Below, piece by piece: positions 43,218 to 53,633 of a stretch of 64,000 nucleotides of DNA. Under the pieces are notes generated by a model that was not told where the DNA came from, did no database searches, and saw nothing but the letters and a program-made list of their open reading frames with translations. Every line of letters starts with the position of its first letter. The first letter of the stretch is position 1. Both the position numbers and the translations under genes were made by a program. Source of the DNA: Autumnicola tepida (GTDB lineage: Bacteria; Bacteroidota; Bacteroidia; Flavobacteriales; Flavobacteriaceae); contig NZ_JAVRHQ010000007.1 in NCBI RefSeq assembly GCF_031846485.1, positions 1-64,000 on the forward strand. Reading direction: 5' to 3'.

Positions 43218-45095
43218 ATGAAAAAAGAATTACGAAAATTAATTTTATTCCTTCTCTGTCTTCTTTCCTTTCAGGTTTGGGCACAGGAAAGAGTAATTTC
43301 AGGAACTGTTGTGGATGAAGATCAAATGCCACTTCCGGGAGTAAATGTTGCGGTTCAAAATTCAACTATTGGTACTGTAACAGATTTTGATGGTAATTTT
43401 AGTTTATCCATTCCAGATGACGATGACAATATTCTGGTATTTTCCTCTATTGGATTTGCTACACAAGAAGTCATGGTGGGCGATAAAACTACTTTTAATA
43501 TTATAATGGATACGGATACCGAAAGCCTGAATGAGGTGGTGGTAACCGCATTTGGTATTGAAAGGCAGCAAAAAGCATTAGGATATGCAGTGCAGGAAGT
43601 GGAATCGGAGGAACTTCTGGAAGGAAACAGGACCAATGTGGTAAGTGGGCTACAGGGGAAAGTTTCTGGTGTAACAATTGCTAATTCTGGTGGTGCACCA
43701 GGTTCCTCAACCGCTATCCTTATACGGGGAGGAACTTCTATTACAGGAGATAACCAGCCGTTATTTGTTGTAGATGGTATCCCCATAGATAATTCTACAA
43801 ATTCCAGTTTGGAAGTAGCAAATATTAACAGAGCTGCAGATATAAATCCAGAGGATATAGAAAGCATATCTGTACTAAAAGGACCCGCCGCTGCTGCTCT
43901 TTATGGGATACAGGCAGCTGAGGGGGCAGTTATTATAACAACTAAAAAAGGAAAGGCAGGTGTAAGTACTATTTCATATTCGGGCACTTTTTCGGTAGAT
44001 AATGTATTGGGAACTCCAGATGTTCAACAGGTATACGGGCAGGGTACACAAATTCTTAGTACCGAAGGTTTTGAGTATGAACCAGAGTCTTCTTTTAGCT
44101 GGGGCCCGGAGGTTGCTGCAGGTACACCAACATATGACCATATTGATGATTTTTATGACACAGCCATTACTCAAAATCATAATGTAAGCTATTCAGGTGG
44201 GTCAGAAATAGGAACAATGTATCTTTCTATAGGGGATGTCTCGCAGGAAGGTGTTATAGAAGGCACCAGCTACGATAAAACTTCTTTTAAAATCAATTCA
44301 TCTTCTCAGTTGGGAGATGATTTAACAGTAGGGGCTTCTGCAAATTATATTGTTTCTGAAATTGGTAGTACAAAACAAGGTAATGCTACAGGTAGTAGTT
44401 ACAGCAGTTTACTGGCGTATCCAATAAATGTGGATATTCAGGATTATTATAATGAAGATGGGTCCCAGAATATGTTTTATCAGGACCAGACATTTGATAA
44501 TCCATATTGGAGTTTAGATAACAGTCCGAATAATAATAAAGTTAACCGCTTAATAGGAATTGTGAATGTTAATTACAATTTTCTAGAAGATTTTAATATT
44601 TCTTACAAGCTTGGAACCGATTACTTTAGGGAATTTAGCAAAAGAATCACTGGCACAGGATCTTTAATTGAAAACCGCCAGGATGGATATATCAGTCAAT
44701 TCGAAAGGGAAAATCGCAGGACTACTTCTAACCTAATAATTAGCTACAGTAAAGAAATCACTGAAGATTTTCAAATTGACGCGTTGATTGGAAACATGGT
44801 TGAAGATTTAAAAGTACAAACCACTTATACAACAGGTGATGGATTTCTGGCTCCGGGAATATATAGCATTGGAAATGTCTCTCAGGAAGCTCAGTCCATC
44901 TCAGAAATTATAAGGAGAAGACGTGCAGTTGGAGTATTTGGTGAACTTAAATTTGGGTGGAGAGATGCATTATTCCTCAATTTTACTGGTAGGAATGACT
45001 GGTCCTCTACTTTACCCGAAGATAAGCGTTCATTCTTTTATCCTTCTATTGGCTCTTCAGCAGTATTGAGCGAATTATTATATGACATCAGATGA
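43218..45095 (+). pseudogene. SusC-type TonB-dependent receptor, N-terminal part of a frameshifted gene
   Basis: The first 625 codons of a SusC/RagA outer-membrane receptor that imports oligosaccharides with TonB energy. It has a signal peptide (MKKELRKLILFLLCLLSFQVWAQ split by its h-region), a CarboxypepD-reg-like domain (about 25-105, VISGTVVDEDQMPLPGVNV), the plug domain with VVDGIPIDN and VLKGPAAAALYG, and the first half of the barrel. The frame ends at TGA 45093-45095 just after LSELLYD. The rest of the barrel is in the +1 frame. Dropping one T near 45081 would rejoin the two parts as a normal receptor of about 1015 residues. Confidence 0.85.
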
Positions 45096-46266
45096 TGGAT
45101 TGTCATATTTAAAATTGCGTGCAACATGGGCAAAAGTAGGTAAGGATGCGCCAATCGGAGCTTTGGAAAGTTTCCTTGGAACAAATATAAATGCACTGGC
45201 AAGTTCTGCATATACTTACAATGGGGTGGATATTGGAAATCCCGAACTGGAGCCGGAATTTACCAATAGTTATGAATTTGGTTTTGACACCAGGTTTTTT
45301 AAGAACCGGCTAGGCTTAGATATGAGTTTTTATTATAGCAAGTCTGAAAATCAGATTTTAGAAGATATAAGGGTTCCACCTTCCGCAGGTACATTCTATG
45401 CGACTTTAAATGGAGGATCTATTGTGAATAAAGGTATAGAAGCATTACTTAATGCAAAAATTTTTCCAAGGAACAGGGAATTTCAATGGGATATGACGTT
45501 TAACTTCGGAATGAACCAGAGTGATGTAAAAGAATTACCAGGCCAGCTGAATGAGGTTTATCTATCAGATTCCTGGACTTTTCAAAATAGTGCCGCCGGA
45601 GCAGCAATTCTTGGTGGCTCATTATTTGGACTTCGCGGATATAAGGCTGTGCGTAATGACGACGGGCAACTAATAATTGGGGCAGATGGTCTTCCAGAAC
45701 TGGAAACCGTGGTTTTTGAGGATGTAAATCGTTTACCAGATTGGACTTTGGGAATTACAAACAACCTGGCTTATAAAAACTTTAACCTCTCGTTCCTAAT
45801 AGACCTTGTGCAGGGACAGGAAGCTTATAATGCTACAAAATCTGCTTTAGCTTATTATGGTTTAGCGGAGGAAACATTAGACAGATCACCTGATGGAACT
45901 ATGATCGTAGACGGAGTAGATGCGGCTGGAAATCCAAATACAACTGAAGTTACCGATCAGCAATATTATCAGGGATATTATTCACAGGATGCAGAAAATT
46001 TTATTGAAGATGCTTCATTTGCAAGACTCCGGTATGCAACTATAAGTTACAATTTCTCATCAGATTTTCTAGACAGACTTAATATTGCTTCAGCACAACT
46101 TTCAGTTACCGGAAGAAACTTGTTTACCATTACCGACTATTCAGGTGTTGATCCGGAAGTAAATACTTATGGAGCCGGAATTCAGGGTGCTGGTTCTATG
46201 GGAATTGATAACTTGGGTACTCCAAACACCAGAGGGTTTGATTTAGGATTAAGGTTTAAATTTTAG
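45082..46266 (+). pseudogene. SusC-type TonB-dependent receptor, C-terminal part of a frameshifted gene
   Basis: The downstream 394 codons carry the remaining barrel strands of the receptor, from LSYLKLRATWAKVGKDA to the C-terminal FDLGLRFKF, ending in the aromatic residue usual for outer-membrane insertion. Its frame begins within the overlap with the N-terminal part; the in-frame stop upstream is at 45067. There is no separate promoter. Whether the two parts yield a working receptor is unknown: a sequencing error, a true mutation or a rescue mechanism are all possible. Confidence 0.85.
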
Positions 46267-46271
46267 AAATT

Positions 46272-47774
46272 ATGAAAAAGATTTATATATACATATTTAC
46301 AATAGTTAGTATTTTATCTACAACAGCCTGTAGCGATGATTATTTCGATGTAAACAGCTCAGAGACACAGCCAACAAACACAGGTCTTCCACCACAATAT
46401 CGTATTGAGGGAGCAATAGAAAATACCGTGGCTACTGCTCAATATCGTGGTGTAAGAGAAGTTCTCGGAGTGGTTCAATACGGCTCCCAAAACACTGCGG
46501 CCTACTATTCAGAATCCTGGAATACTTTTTTAACTACAGGTAGCTATTTTTTATGGCAAAACGCCTATGTATATGCCCTGCCTAACACAGCTGATCTTAT
46601 TTATTTGGGGAATGAATATAATTCGCCTCACTTTTCTGCAGTAGGTAAAATTTTAAGAGCATACATTCTGGGAATGACTACAGATCAATATGGATCTATT
46701 GTTTTAGATGACAGTTATGATCCCACTGAAACCATAGAACTTGAGCCAGACTTTGTTTCTCAGGAAGTAGTGTATGAGCGCATTTTTCAACTACTGGATG
46801 AAGCGGTTAACGAATTGGACGAAGAAAGTGAAATTGGGTTAAATGATGAAGATGGAGATATTCTTTACAATGGAGACCTGGACCAATGGAAACGTTTTGC
46901 GTATTCTATTAAAGCAAGATATTTAAATCACCTGACTAAAAAATCTTCAGGAGAACATGCTTACGACGCACAGGCTGTGATTGAAGCTGCGGAAAAAGGT
47001 TTTACCTCTAATCAGGATAATGCATTGATTGAATATGGAGGGGGCGAAGCTTCTAACGATAATCAGCCTTTTAGTGTTAGCGGTTATGGATCCACCCGGT
47101 TTGACTATTTTTCTGAATTTTTTGTGGAACTTCTAAAGGATCCGTTAAATACAAATAGCGAGTTTGTTGATCCCAGATTACCTGTTATAGTACCCGAAGC
47201 TGTTAATGGCGGTTACCAGGGTGTAAGAACAGGTGCTGGTGTAGATGCTGATGAAGCCGATAATTATTCAATTGGGAATGGAGGCTTTTATACCTCACCA
47301 GATTCCCCTACCTACATGATGACGTATAGCGAAGTGAAATTTATCGAAGCTGAAGCAAGATTTAGAAGTGGCGACGTAGCCGGCGCTTATACAGCATATA
47401 AAACAGGGGTAGAGGCAGATTTAGAAAAACTGAATATTCCAGCTGAAGAGATTACGAACTATTTAGGTAGAATAGATGAGGTGGTAGGTGAATCAGAACT
47501 AGAACTTTCTCAGATTTTTGTACAGAAATATATTGCCAATATGCTTAATCCTGAAACCTGGGTGGATTTTAGAAGAGTAGACTATAGCGATGAAATTTAC
47601 CCTGGCTTACAACGTCCGGAAAATGTGAATGTAAGCATTTTTCCAAACGATGATGACTGGCTTCGGGCCATGATGTATGAATATAATGAAGAAGACAGGA
47701 ATTATGAGAATATGCCAAATAACGATCCATATGAGAGATTGACCACGCGTGTGTGGTGGGACATTGAAGAATAG
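46272..47774 (+). CDS. SusD/RagB-family nutrient-binding lipoprotein
   Basis: The lid partner of the SusC receptor, capturing glycans at the cell surface. It has 500 residues with a lipobox ending STTAC (Cys20). The alpha-helical TPR-like region near residues 60-230 and the late WVDFRRVDYSDEIYPG motif are typical of the SusD-like_2 subgroup. It starts 5 nt after the SusC stop and is followed by a strong hairpin. The pairing is intact on the SusD side even though SusC is frameshifted. Confidence 0.92.
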   Translation: MKKIYIYIFTIVSILSTTACSDDYFDVNSSETQPTNTGLPPQYRIEGAIENTVATAQYRGVREVLGVVQYGSQNTAAYYSESWNTFLTTGSYFLWQNAYVYALPNTADLIYLGNEYNSPHFSAVGKILRAYILGMTTDQYGSIVLDDSYDPTETIELEPDFVSQEVVYERIFQLLDEAVNELDEESEIGLNDEDGDILYNGDLDQWKRFAYSIKARYLNHLTKKSSGEHAYDAQAVIEAAEKGFTSNQDNALIEYGGGEASNDNQPFSVSGYGSTRFDYFSEFFVELLKDPLNTNSEFVDPRLPVIVPEAVNGGYQGVRTGAGVDADEADNYSIGNGGFYTSPDSPTYMMTYSEVKFIEAEARFRSGDVAGAYTAYKTGVEADLEKLNIPAEEITNYLGRIDEVVGESELELSQIFVQKYIANMLNPETWVDFRRVDYSDEIYPGLQRPENVNVSIFPNDDDWLRAMMYEYNEEDRNYENMPNNDPYERLTTRVWWDIEE

Positions 47775-47793
47775 ATCTGGAGATTATAAGAAG

Positions 47794-47830
47794 TCTGGAA
47801 AACCTGATATTCAATATCGGGTTTTCCAGA
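47794..47830 (+). terminator. terminator after susD
   Basis: A 16-bp stem (ctggaaaacctgatat / atatcgggttttccag, one G-T pair) with a 3-nt loop, followed by a T-rich stretch. Confidence 0.85.
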
Positions 47831-47890
47831 TTTTATTTTAAATAATTTAGCACACTTTTCGTTCTCAAGGTTCTCTCATTTAAAAATTAT

Positions 47891-49534
47891 ATGACTGGAA
47901 AACGTATTTATTATTTATTGTTACTACTCCTTTATTGTATAGGTTTTCATAGCTGCAAAACCTCGCAACCTGCAGTTTCAGAAGAAACAGCGTCTCCTGC
48001 CGTAGAGGAAGAGAATAAAAATCCTTCGGAAGAAGAAAATCCTTCCCAGGAAATCCCTTCAGTAGAAAAAGAAGAAATCCAGGCCGTTCCTGTTGTAAAC
48101 AAAGAAAAGAGAGATTTTCCGCAGGCCGACAGGGAATTCAGGGCTGCCTGGGTGGCTACTGTAGCCAATATCAACTGGCCAAGCCGTCCCGGACTTAGCT
48201 CAAAAGAACAGCAACAGGAAGCAATCCAGCTTCTGGATTTTCTAAAAACGCATCATTTTAACGCGGTGATCCTGCAGGTGAGGCCACAGGCAGATGCTTT
48301 ATATGCTAGTGAAATAGAACCCTGGTCATATTTTTTAACCGGAACACAGGGCAAAGCTCCGGAGCCTTACTACGATCCGCTGCAATTCTGGATAGAAGCG
48401 GCGCACGATCGCGGGCTGGAATTGCACGCCTGGTTAAACCCTTACAGGGCCCATCATACCACCGGAAAGGAAATTAGTGAAAAGTCGGTAATTAAAACTA
48501 ATCCGGAGCTTGTGGTGAAGCTGGAAAACGGCATGTGGTGGATGGATCCTTCCAAAGAAGAAACAAAAAGCCGTACTACAAACGTGGTATTGGACCTTTT
48601 AAACCGCTACGATCTGGATGGAATTCATTTCGATGATTATTTCTATCCTTACGATTCTTACAATAATGGCAAAGATTTCCCCGATGGTGAGAGCTGGAAT
48701 ACTTACCTGAAGCAGGGTGGAAAACTTTCCAGAGCCGATTGGCGGCGGGAGCATGTAAATTCTTTTATAGAAAACCTCTATAAAAAAATCAAAACAGAAA
48801 AACCTCAGGTAAAATTCGGGTTAAGTCCGTTTGGAATCTGGCGGCCGGGATATCCCGAATCTATAGCGGGTTACGACCAGTACAACGAATTATACGCCGA
48901 TGCCCGTTTGTGGCTCAACAAAGGCTGGGTAGATTATTATTCGCCACAGCTTTACTGGAAGATCAATCAGCTTCCCCAAAGTTTCCCGGTGCTGTTGGGT
49001 TGGTGGTCTAAAGAGAATACCAAAAATAGACATTTGTGGCCGGGCATAAATGTTGGTTTGAGCACAGAGGATAATAATCCTGACGAAACCATTAACCAGA
49101 TCATGATTACCCGCGGGATGTTGCCGGAAAGCCCGGGTGTGCTGCATTGGAGCATTGGACCACTCATTAAAAGTCCTTCTGTCGCCACCGCGATTTTAGA
49201 TGGTCCTTATCAAAAGGAAGCTTTGGTTCCTGCATCACCATGGCTTGATGATGAAGCTCCTGAAATACCTGTGGTCGTTCCTGAAATAGTAGGAGAGAAA
49301 CTCAAAATCACCTGGGTGCCTGCTAATCCTGAAGATGTATTTCGCTACGTGGTGTACTACAGGTACAAGGATACCTGGAATTATAAGATTTTGAACAGGA
49401 AGGATAATATTTTGGAGCTTCCGGCCTTTATAAAAAGCAAAAACTCAGAAAAAATAACTATTAAAGCAATTGCCGTTACAGCTGTTGACCGGTTAGGGAA
49501 TGAAAGCGATTTTAAGGAAATTCTGATGCAATAA
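47891..49534 (+). CDS. GHL10 (DUF187) family glycosyl hydrolase lipoprotein
   Basis: A 547-residue envelope lipoprotein: the signal ends FHSC (Cys22), then comes a Glu/Pro/Ser-rich linker (about 25-75), and the GHL10 barrel from EFRAAWVATVANINWPS (about 80) to about 440. Conserved parts include VILQVRPQADALY, GLELHAWLNPYRA and LDGIHFDDYFYPY. The C-terminal 85 residues resemble an Fn3-like module (LKITWVPANPEDVFRYVVYY). Members of this family cleave bacterial glycans and some act on peptidoglycan; the neighbours favour the latter. The epimerase starts 10 nt downstream. Confidence 0.88.
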   Translation: MTGKRIYYLLLLLLYCIGFHSCKTSQPAVSEETASPAVEEENKNPSEEENPSQEIPSVEKEEIQAVPVVNKEKRDFPQADREFRAAWVATVANINWPSRPGLSSKEQQQEAIQLLDFLKTHHFNAVILQVRPQADALYASEIEPWSYFLTGTQGKAPEPYYDPLQFWIEAAHDRGLELHAWLNPYRAHHTTGKEISEKSVIKTNPELVVKLENGMWWMDPSKEETKSRTTNVVLDLLNRYDLDGIHFDDYFYPYDSYNNGKDFPDGESWNTYLKQGGKLSRADWRREHVNSFIENLYKKIKTEKPQVKFGLSPFGIWRPGYPESIAGYDQYNELYADARLWLNKGWVDYYSPQLYWKINQLPQSFPVLLGWWSKENTKNRHLWPGINVGLSTEDNNPDETINQIMITRGMLPESPGVLHWSIGPLIKSPSVATAILDGPYQKEALVPASPWLDDEAPEIPVVVPEIVGEKLKITWVPANPEDVFRYVVYYRYKDTWNYKILNRKDNILELPAFIKSKNSEKITIKAIAVTAVDRLGNESDFKEILMQ

Positions 49535-49544
49535 ATTTTATTAA

Positions 49545-50564
49545 ATGATCCTCAAAACCCACACATATAATCTGCAGTTAAAAGATCCCTTTAGGATTAG
49601 CCATAGCTCGCGTAATGTGCAGCCCACCCTTATTGTGGAATTAACAAATGGTGACTTTACAGGCTACGGAGAAGCTGCGGCAACTTCCTATTATGGAGTT
49701 TCAGTAGATAAAATGGGCCAATTGGTAGAAGAAGTCTGCCCGGTAGTTGCTGAAAATATTAATAAATCCCCTGAAGAAATATGGCAAATTACGGCACCAT
49801 ATTTTAAAGAAAATTCCTTTGCCCAGAGTGGTTTAGATATCGCGGTGCATGATTTCTACGGAAAAAGCAAAAACCTGCCGCTCTATAAACTATGGGGGTT
49901 GGAGCTGGAAAATCTGCCGTTATCCAATTATACAATTGGCATTGGTTCCATAGAAGAAATGGTACAGAAAATGAAGAATTTTCCCTGGCCGCTTTACAAG
50001 ATCAAGCTGGGCACCGATGAAGATGTGCAAATTGTAAGGGAGCTGCGGAAGCATACCAGTGCTGTGTTCCGGGTAGATGCAAACTGTGCCTGGACCGCTG
50101 AAGAAACCATAAAAAATGCCGTTTTGCTGAAGGAGCTAAACGTGGAATTCCTGGAACAGCCTTTGCCGAAAGAAGACTGGCAGGGGATGAGAAAAGTTTA
50201 TAATGAATCGGTTTTGCCGGTAATCGCCGATGAAAGCTGTATCACCGAAGCCGATGTAAAAAAATGTGCAGGTTATTTTCACGGCATTAATATTAAACTC
50301 ACTAAATGCGGCGGTTTAACTCCCGCCAAAAGAATGATTGCTGAAGCGAAAACCCTTGGATTAAAAGTAATGGTAGGATGTATGACAGAGTCTACTGTAG
50401 GAATTTCGGCCATTGCACATTTATTGCCATTATTGGATTACGTAGATATGGACGGCGCTTTACTGCTTAAAAACGATATAGCCGAAGGAGTAAAGTTAAG
50501 GGACGGGAAAGTACATTTTCCTGAAAGAAATGGCACCGGCGCAAAATTGATTAAATTTACATGA
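49545..50564 (+). CDS. L-Ala-D/L-Glu dipeptide epimerase
   Basis: Enolase-superfamily enzyme of 339 residues that converts L-Ala-D-Glu from murein peptides to L-Ala-L-Glu for catabolism. The active-site set is complete: the KxK motif at K152/K154 (YKIKLG), metal ligands D178 (RVDANCAW), E204 (EFLEQPL) and D229 (IADESC), and K251 (NIKLTKCGG). Its position between GHL10 and an NlpC/P60 peptidase supports the murein-peptide role. Other dipeptide specificities occur in this subgroup, so the exact substrate is inferred. Confidence 0.9.
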   Translation: MILKTHTYNLQLKDPFRISHSSRNVQPTLIVELTNGDFTGYGEAAATSYYGVSVDKMGQLVEEVCPVVAENINKSPEEIWQITAPYFKENSFAQSGLDIAVHDFYGKSKNLPLYKLWGLELENLPLSNYTIGIGSIEEMVQKMKNFPWPLYKIKLGTDEDVQIVRELRKHTSAVFRVDANCAWTAEETIKNAVLLKELNVEFLEQPLPKEDWQGMRKVYNESVLPVIADESCITEADVKKCAGYFHGINIKLTKCGGLTPAKRMIAEAKTLGLKVMVGCMTESTVGISAIAHLLPLLDYVDMDGALLLKNDIAEGVKLRDGKVHFPERNGTGAKLIKFT

Positions 50565-50577
50565 AATACTTTTGAAG

Positions 50578-51807
50578 ATGAAAAAGATACTTAATTCAGC
50601 ATTTCTGGCCTTCACGTTACTAATGCTGGCCAGTTGTAATAACGAAAACACTGCAGATACTGAAGCTCCAAATGAAGCTGAAAACCTTATTGCTGAGGTT
50701 CGGCAGGAGTATGCACCAGATAAACGCGTGGCCTTATTTGATATTGAGGCAGAAGAAAATGAGGATGCGTATGTTTTAAAAGGAGAGTCAAATCTTCCTG
50801 AAGCTGTGGAAAATCTAAAGCAAAAACTAAAGTCTGAAAACATCAATTTTAAGGACAGCATTCAAATGCTGCCGGAGGAGGAATTGGCCAATAGCAAAGG
50901 AGTGATTAAAATTTCCGTAGCCAATTTACGGGGAGATTCCGGTCATTCTTCTGAACTCGTGACGCAGGCAACCTTGGGAATGCCTGTAAATGTGTATAAG
51001 AAAAAAAGAAACTGGTACCTAATCCAGACGCCAGATGATTACCTGGCCTGGGTAGATGGCGGCGGAGTGCAGATTTATTCCGAAGAAGAATTCAACGACT
51101 GGAAATCTTCAGAAAAACTGATTTACCTTCAGCCCTTTGGAAATTCTTATGCTGAAGCTAATCCTGCTTCAGATGTAGTTTCAGATTTGGTTGCCGGGGA
51201 TATCTTTGAGTTAACAGGAATTGAAAATGGCTTCTTTAAAGTGGAATATCCCGATGGCAGAACGGCTTTTATTCAGCAAAATGAAGCCAAAGAATATAAA
51301 GAATGGGTCGATAATTTGAATCCTGAAGGGGAAGACCTTATCGCTACTTCCAAAAAACTTATGGGGCTTCCGTATTTATGGGGTGGTACTTCCTCCAAAG
51401 GAGTGGATTGCAGCGGGTACACCAAAACCATTTATTTCCTAAACGGAATGGTAATTCCGCGTGATGCTTCCCAACAGGTACACACGGGGAAATTGATAGA
51501 TTCCACCAGGAATTTTGAAAAACTTATCCCGGGAGACCTGCTTTTCTTTGGCAGGCCGGCTACAGATTCTACTTCAGAGCGGGTGGTGCATGTGGGCATG
51601 TGGATTGGAAATAACGAATTCATCCATTCCTCAGGCCGCGTACATATTAGCAGCATGGATAAAAATGCTCAAAACTTTGACCAGGGCAATTACGACCGCT
51701 ATTTAAGGACCAAACGTTTGCTGAACCAGGAAGGGGAGGGCCTTACTTATCTCAGGAAAAAGGATATTTTTACCACAGATGCTGCTTCTGCAGAAGCTTC
51801 AGAATAA
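50578..51807 (+). CDS. NlpC/P60 (C40) peptidase lipoprotein with SH3-like domains
   Basis: A 409-residue murein peptidase with lipobox MLASC (Cys20). Two SH3b-like regions (about 110-170 and 185-240) precede the C40 domain. The catalytic Cys is in KGVDCSGYTKT and the His in VVHVGMWIG. Such enzymes cut the gamma-D-Glu-diaminopimelate bond, which would release L-Ala-D-Glu, the substrate of the epimerase 13 nt upstream. I start at ATG 50578 (TTG two codons earlier is not used). Confidence 0.9.
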   Translation: MKKILNSAFLAFTLLMLASCNNENTADTEAPNEAENLIAEVRQEYAPDKRVALFDIEAEENEDAYVLKGESNLPEAVENLKQKLKSENINFKDSIQMLPEEELANSKGVIKISVANLRGDSGHSSELVTQATLGMPVNVYKKKRNWYLIQTPDDYLAWVDGGGVQIYSEEEFNDWKSSEKLIYLQPFGNSYAEANPASDVVSDLVAGDIFELTGIENGFFKVEYPDGRTAFIQQNEAKEYKEWVDNLNPEGEDLIATSKKLMGLPYLWGGTSSKGVDCSGYTKTIYFLNGMVIPRDASQQVHTGKLIDSTRNFEKLIPGDLLFFGRPATDSTSERVVHVGMWIGNNEFIHSSGRVHISSMDKNAQNFDQGNYDRYLRTKRLLNQEGEGLTYLRKKDIFTTDAASAEASE

Positions 51808-51827
51808 ATAAAAATAAAGTACTTGTC

Positions 51828-51857
51828 AGTTCGAGCGCAGTCGAGAACTTTTTTTGA
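51828..51857. repeat. REP-like sequence with terminator potential
   Basis: AGTTCGAGCGCAGTCGAGAACT followed by T7, resembling short repeats scattered in Flavobacteria. An inverted partner GACTGCGC occurs at about 51890. It may end the NlpC/P60 transcript. Confidence 0.5.
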
Positions 51858-52068
51858 ATTGATATTCAAAGTACCTTCCGACTGCGCCTGTCTGCCAAGC
51901 AGGTTTGTACCGACAAAATATATTTTAAAGATTTAAACTATTGAGTCCACTTCGAAAAGATGTTTTAATCTTCAACTTAAAAATTCAAATTTTTTTTAAA
52001 TGCTGATTAACAAGTATTTGAATGTCATTATTTATTCTTAAAATCAGGAACCTGCATCAAGCACCAGA

Positions 52069-52096
52069 CCTCACAGGTTTCAAAAAACCTGTGAGG
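52069..52096. repeat. palindromic CCTCACAGGTTT repeat
   Basis: A perfect 12-bp stem CCTCACAGGTTT / AAACCTGTGAGG with a 4-nt loop. I recall similar palindromes scattered between genes of Bacteroidota. The rest of the 51858-52265 gap shows nothing convincing. Confidence 0.6.
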
Positions 52097-52265
52097 CCTC
52101 TCGTGTCGGGAACTTTGTACTAAGAATTTTGAATGGGAGAAAGCTTTAAACATCATATTACTGTTTCCGGATATTCACAAGTATATTGAAAACGCAACAA
52201 TCCAAAACTTTTAACTTTTTAACTCTTTTTCTTTTTAACTTGAGTTTTCGGAGTAAACTCTAATA

Positions 52266-53204
52266 TTAAAGTGATTTTTTATAAAGGTCATAAAGTACCT
52301 TCAGGTCATGTTCGCTTAGAATTCCATTTACATCTTCCTGGATAAAATGCAGTTCAAAAGCCTGAATGGCTGAAGACAAATCTGAGGTGTCGTAACCAAT
52401 AATCTTCAGCGCGTCCACATAATTAAAATCTGAAGGAATGATTGTTGGGAAAAGAAGACGGTCCAGGAATGGCAGTTTTTGATTTAGAGGGTTCAGTTGA
52501 GCAATTAGCAGCTGATTTTGTGTTTCAAAAAATTCTGTTTCCATTTTCAGGTTTTCCACCACTTCTTCATTATACCACATCCCGTAACCTTCTTCCGCTA
52601 ATTTTTTCCATGGAAAAAGGGCGCTTGGATCTACCTTTCTTGTTGGAGCGATATCAGAATGGCCTATAAAATTTTGGGCGGGAATTTTATATTTTCTTTT
52701 CAGCATTTCCAGCACGTCCAGGAGGCTGTTGATTTGCGCTTCAGGGAATTCTTCAAAACCATTGTTATCAAGCTCAATCCCAATGGAAGCAGAATTCAGG
52801 TCGTTTGTGGTTCCCCATGAGCCCACGCCACCGTGCCAGGCACGGTAATAGTCATTCAGCATATGATAAACCTCTCCGTCCCGTCCTATCACATAATGGG
52901 CGCTTACCTGCGTGCGGGGCAGCGTAAATGTTTTTAAAGTTTGTGCTGCGGAATCCTGTGCTGTATGATGAATTACCACATAATTAGGTTTTCTCAGGTT
53001 AAAATTAGTGGTGCCAACCCAATTAGGGCCATACTTAATTTTTGAGGTATCCGAAAGTTCCTCTTCAGGAGAAATCCGCAGTTCTTTGGCGTAAGCTTTC
53101 GTCTGCTTCTTATAAACCCTGTTGGTTTTGGAATAGGGATTGGAACTGCATGAAAGCAGGAGACAAATGGAAGCCAGCAGACAGGCGGGAAATATCTTTT
53201 TCAT
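52266..53204 (-). CDS. N-acetylmuramoyl-L-alanine amidase (Amidase_2) lipoprotein
   Basis: Zinc amidase of the PGRP/AmpD fold that cuts the bond between MurNAc and the stem peptide. It has 312 residues from ATG 53204 with lipobox LLLSC (Cys19); an ATG nine codons upstream would only lengthen the signal. Zinc motif parts are VVIHHTAQD (about residue 75), the YYRAWHGGVGSWG segment and FIGHSDIAPTRKVDP. A helical tail of about 90 residues, unlike AmpD, follows. It is convergent with the NlpC/P60 gene, and both act on murein. Confidence 0.92.
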   Translation of the reverse strand: MKKIFPACLLASICLLLSCSSNPYSKTNRVYKKQTKAYAKELRISPEEELSDTSKIKYGPNWVGTTNFNLRKPNYVVIHHTAQDSAAQTLKTFTLPRTQVSAHYVIGRDGEVYHMLNDYYRAWHGGVGSWGTTNDLNSASIGIELDNNGFEEFPEAQINSLLDVLEMLKRKYKIPAQNFIGHSDIAPTRKVDPSALFPWKKLAEEGYGMWYNEEVVENLKMETEFFETQNQLLIAQLNPLNQKLPFLDRLLFPTIIPSDFNYVDALKIIGYDTSDLSSAIQAFELHFIQEDVNGILSEHDLKVLYDLYKKSL

Positions 53205-53396
53205 ATAGTTCTTGGCATTTGGTTTCTTCAAAAATATCCATAAAACTAAATTATTTTAATCAATTTTAGAATATTCCTTCACCCATTTTGAGCAGTGTTG
53301 GGAACTATAGCTTTCTATGCGAAAAACGATCGAAACTTCAGAAGAAAATTAAAAGATTTATTCGGATTTCGTATTTTTGATAGAAAGCGGAATCAA

Positions 53397-53633
53397 ATGG
53401 ATTTACAATCAAGAAAAATAGAATTTGTTCAGGATTTCTTAGAACTCCAAAGTGAGGAAGCGATTTCCCGACTTGAAAAGCTACTTAAAAAAGAGAAAGA
53501 GAATGTAGTTGAAAAAGAAATTAACCCAATGACTAGAAAAGAGTTGAACGAAAGAATTGACAAATCCGAAGCAGACTTTAAAAACAATCGATACAAGAAG
53601 ACCTCGGAATTGTTATCTAAATACAAAAAATGA
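53397..53633 (+). CDS. antitoxin-like protein of a type II toxin-antitoxin pair
   Basis: A 78-residue, highly charged helical protein starting MDLQSRKIEFVQDFLEL. It has no obvious DNA-binding motif but overlaps the toxin gene by 4 nt (ATGA), the normal arrangement for flavobacterial RelE/ParE antitoxins. A TATTTTTG box at 53372-53379 lies 17 nt before the ATG. A longer frame upstream (from 53295) is not favoured. Confidence 0.65.
   Translation: MDLQSRKIEFVQDFLELQSEEAISRLEKLLKKEKENVVEKEINPMTRKELNERIDKSEADFKNNRYKKTSELLSKYKK

Noticed and set aside
45067..45095. Programmed ribosomal frameshift in susC
   Set aside because: No slippery heptamer or obvious downstream pseudoknot was seen; mutation or sequence error is simpler.
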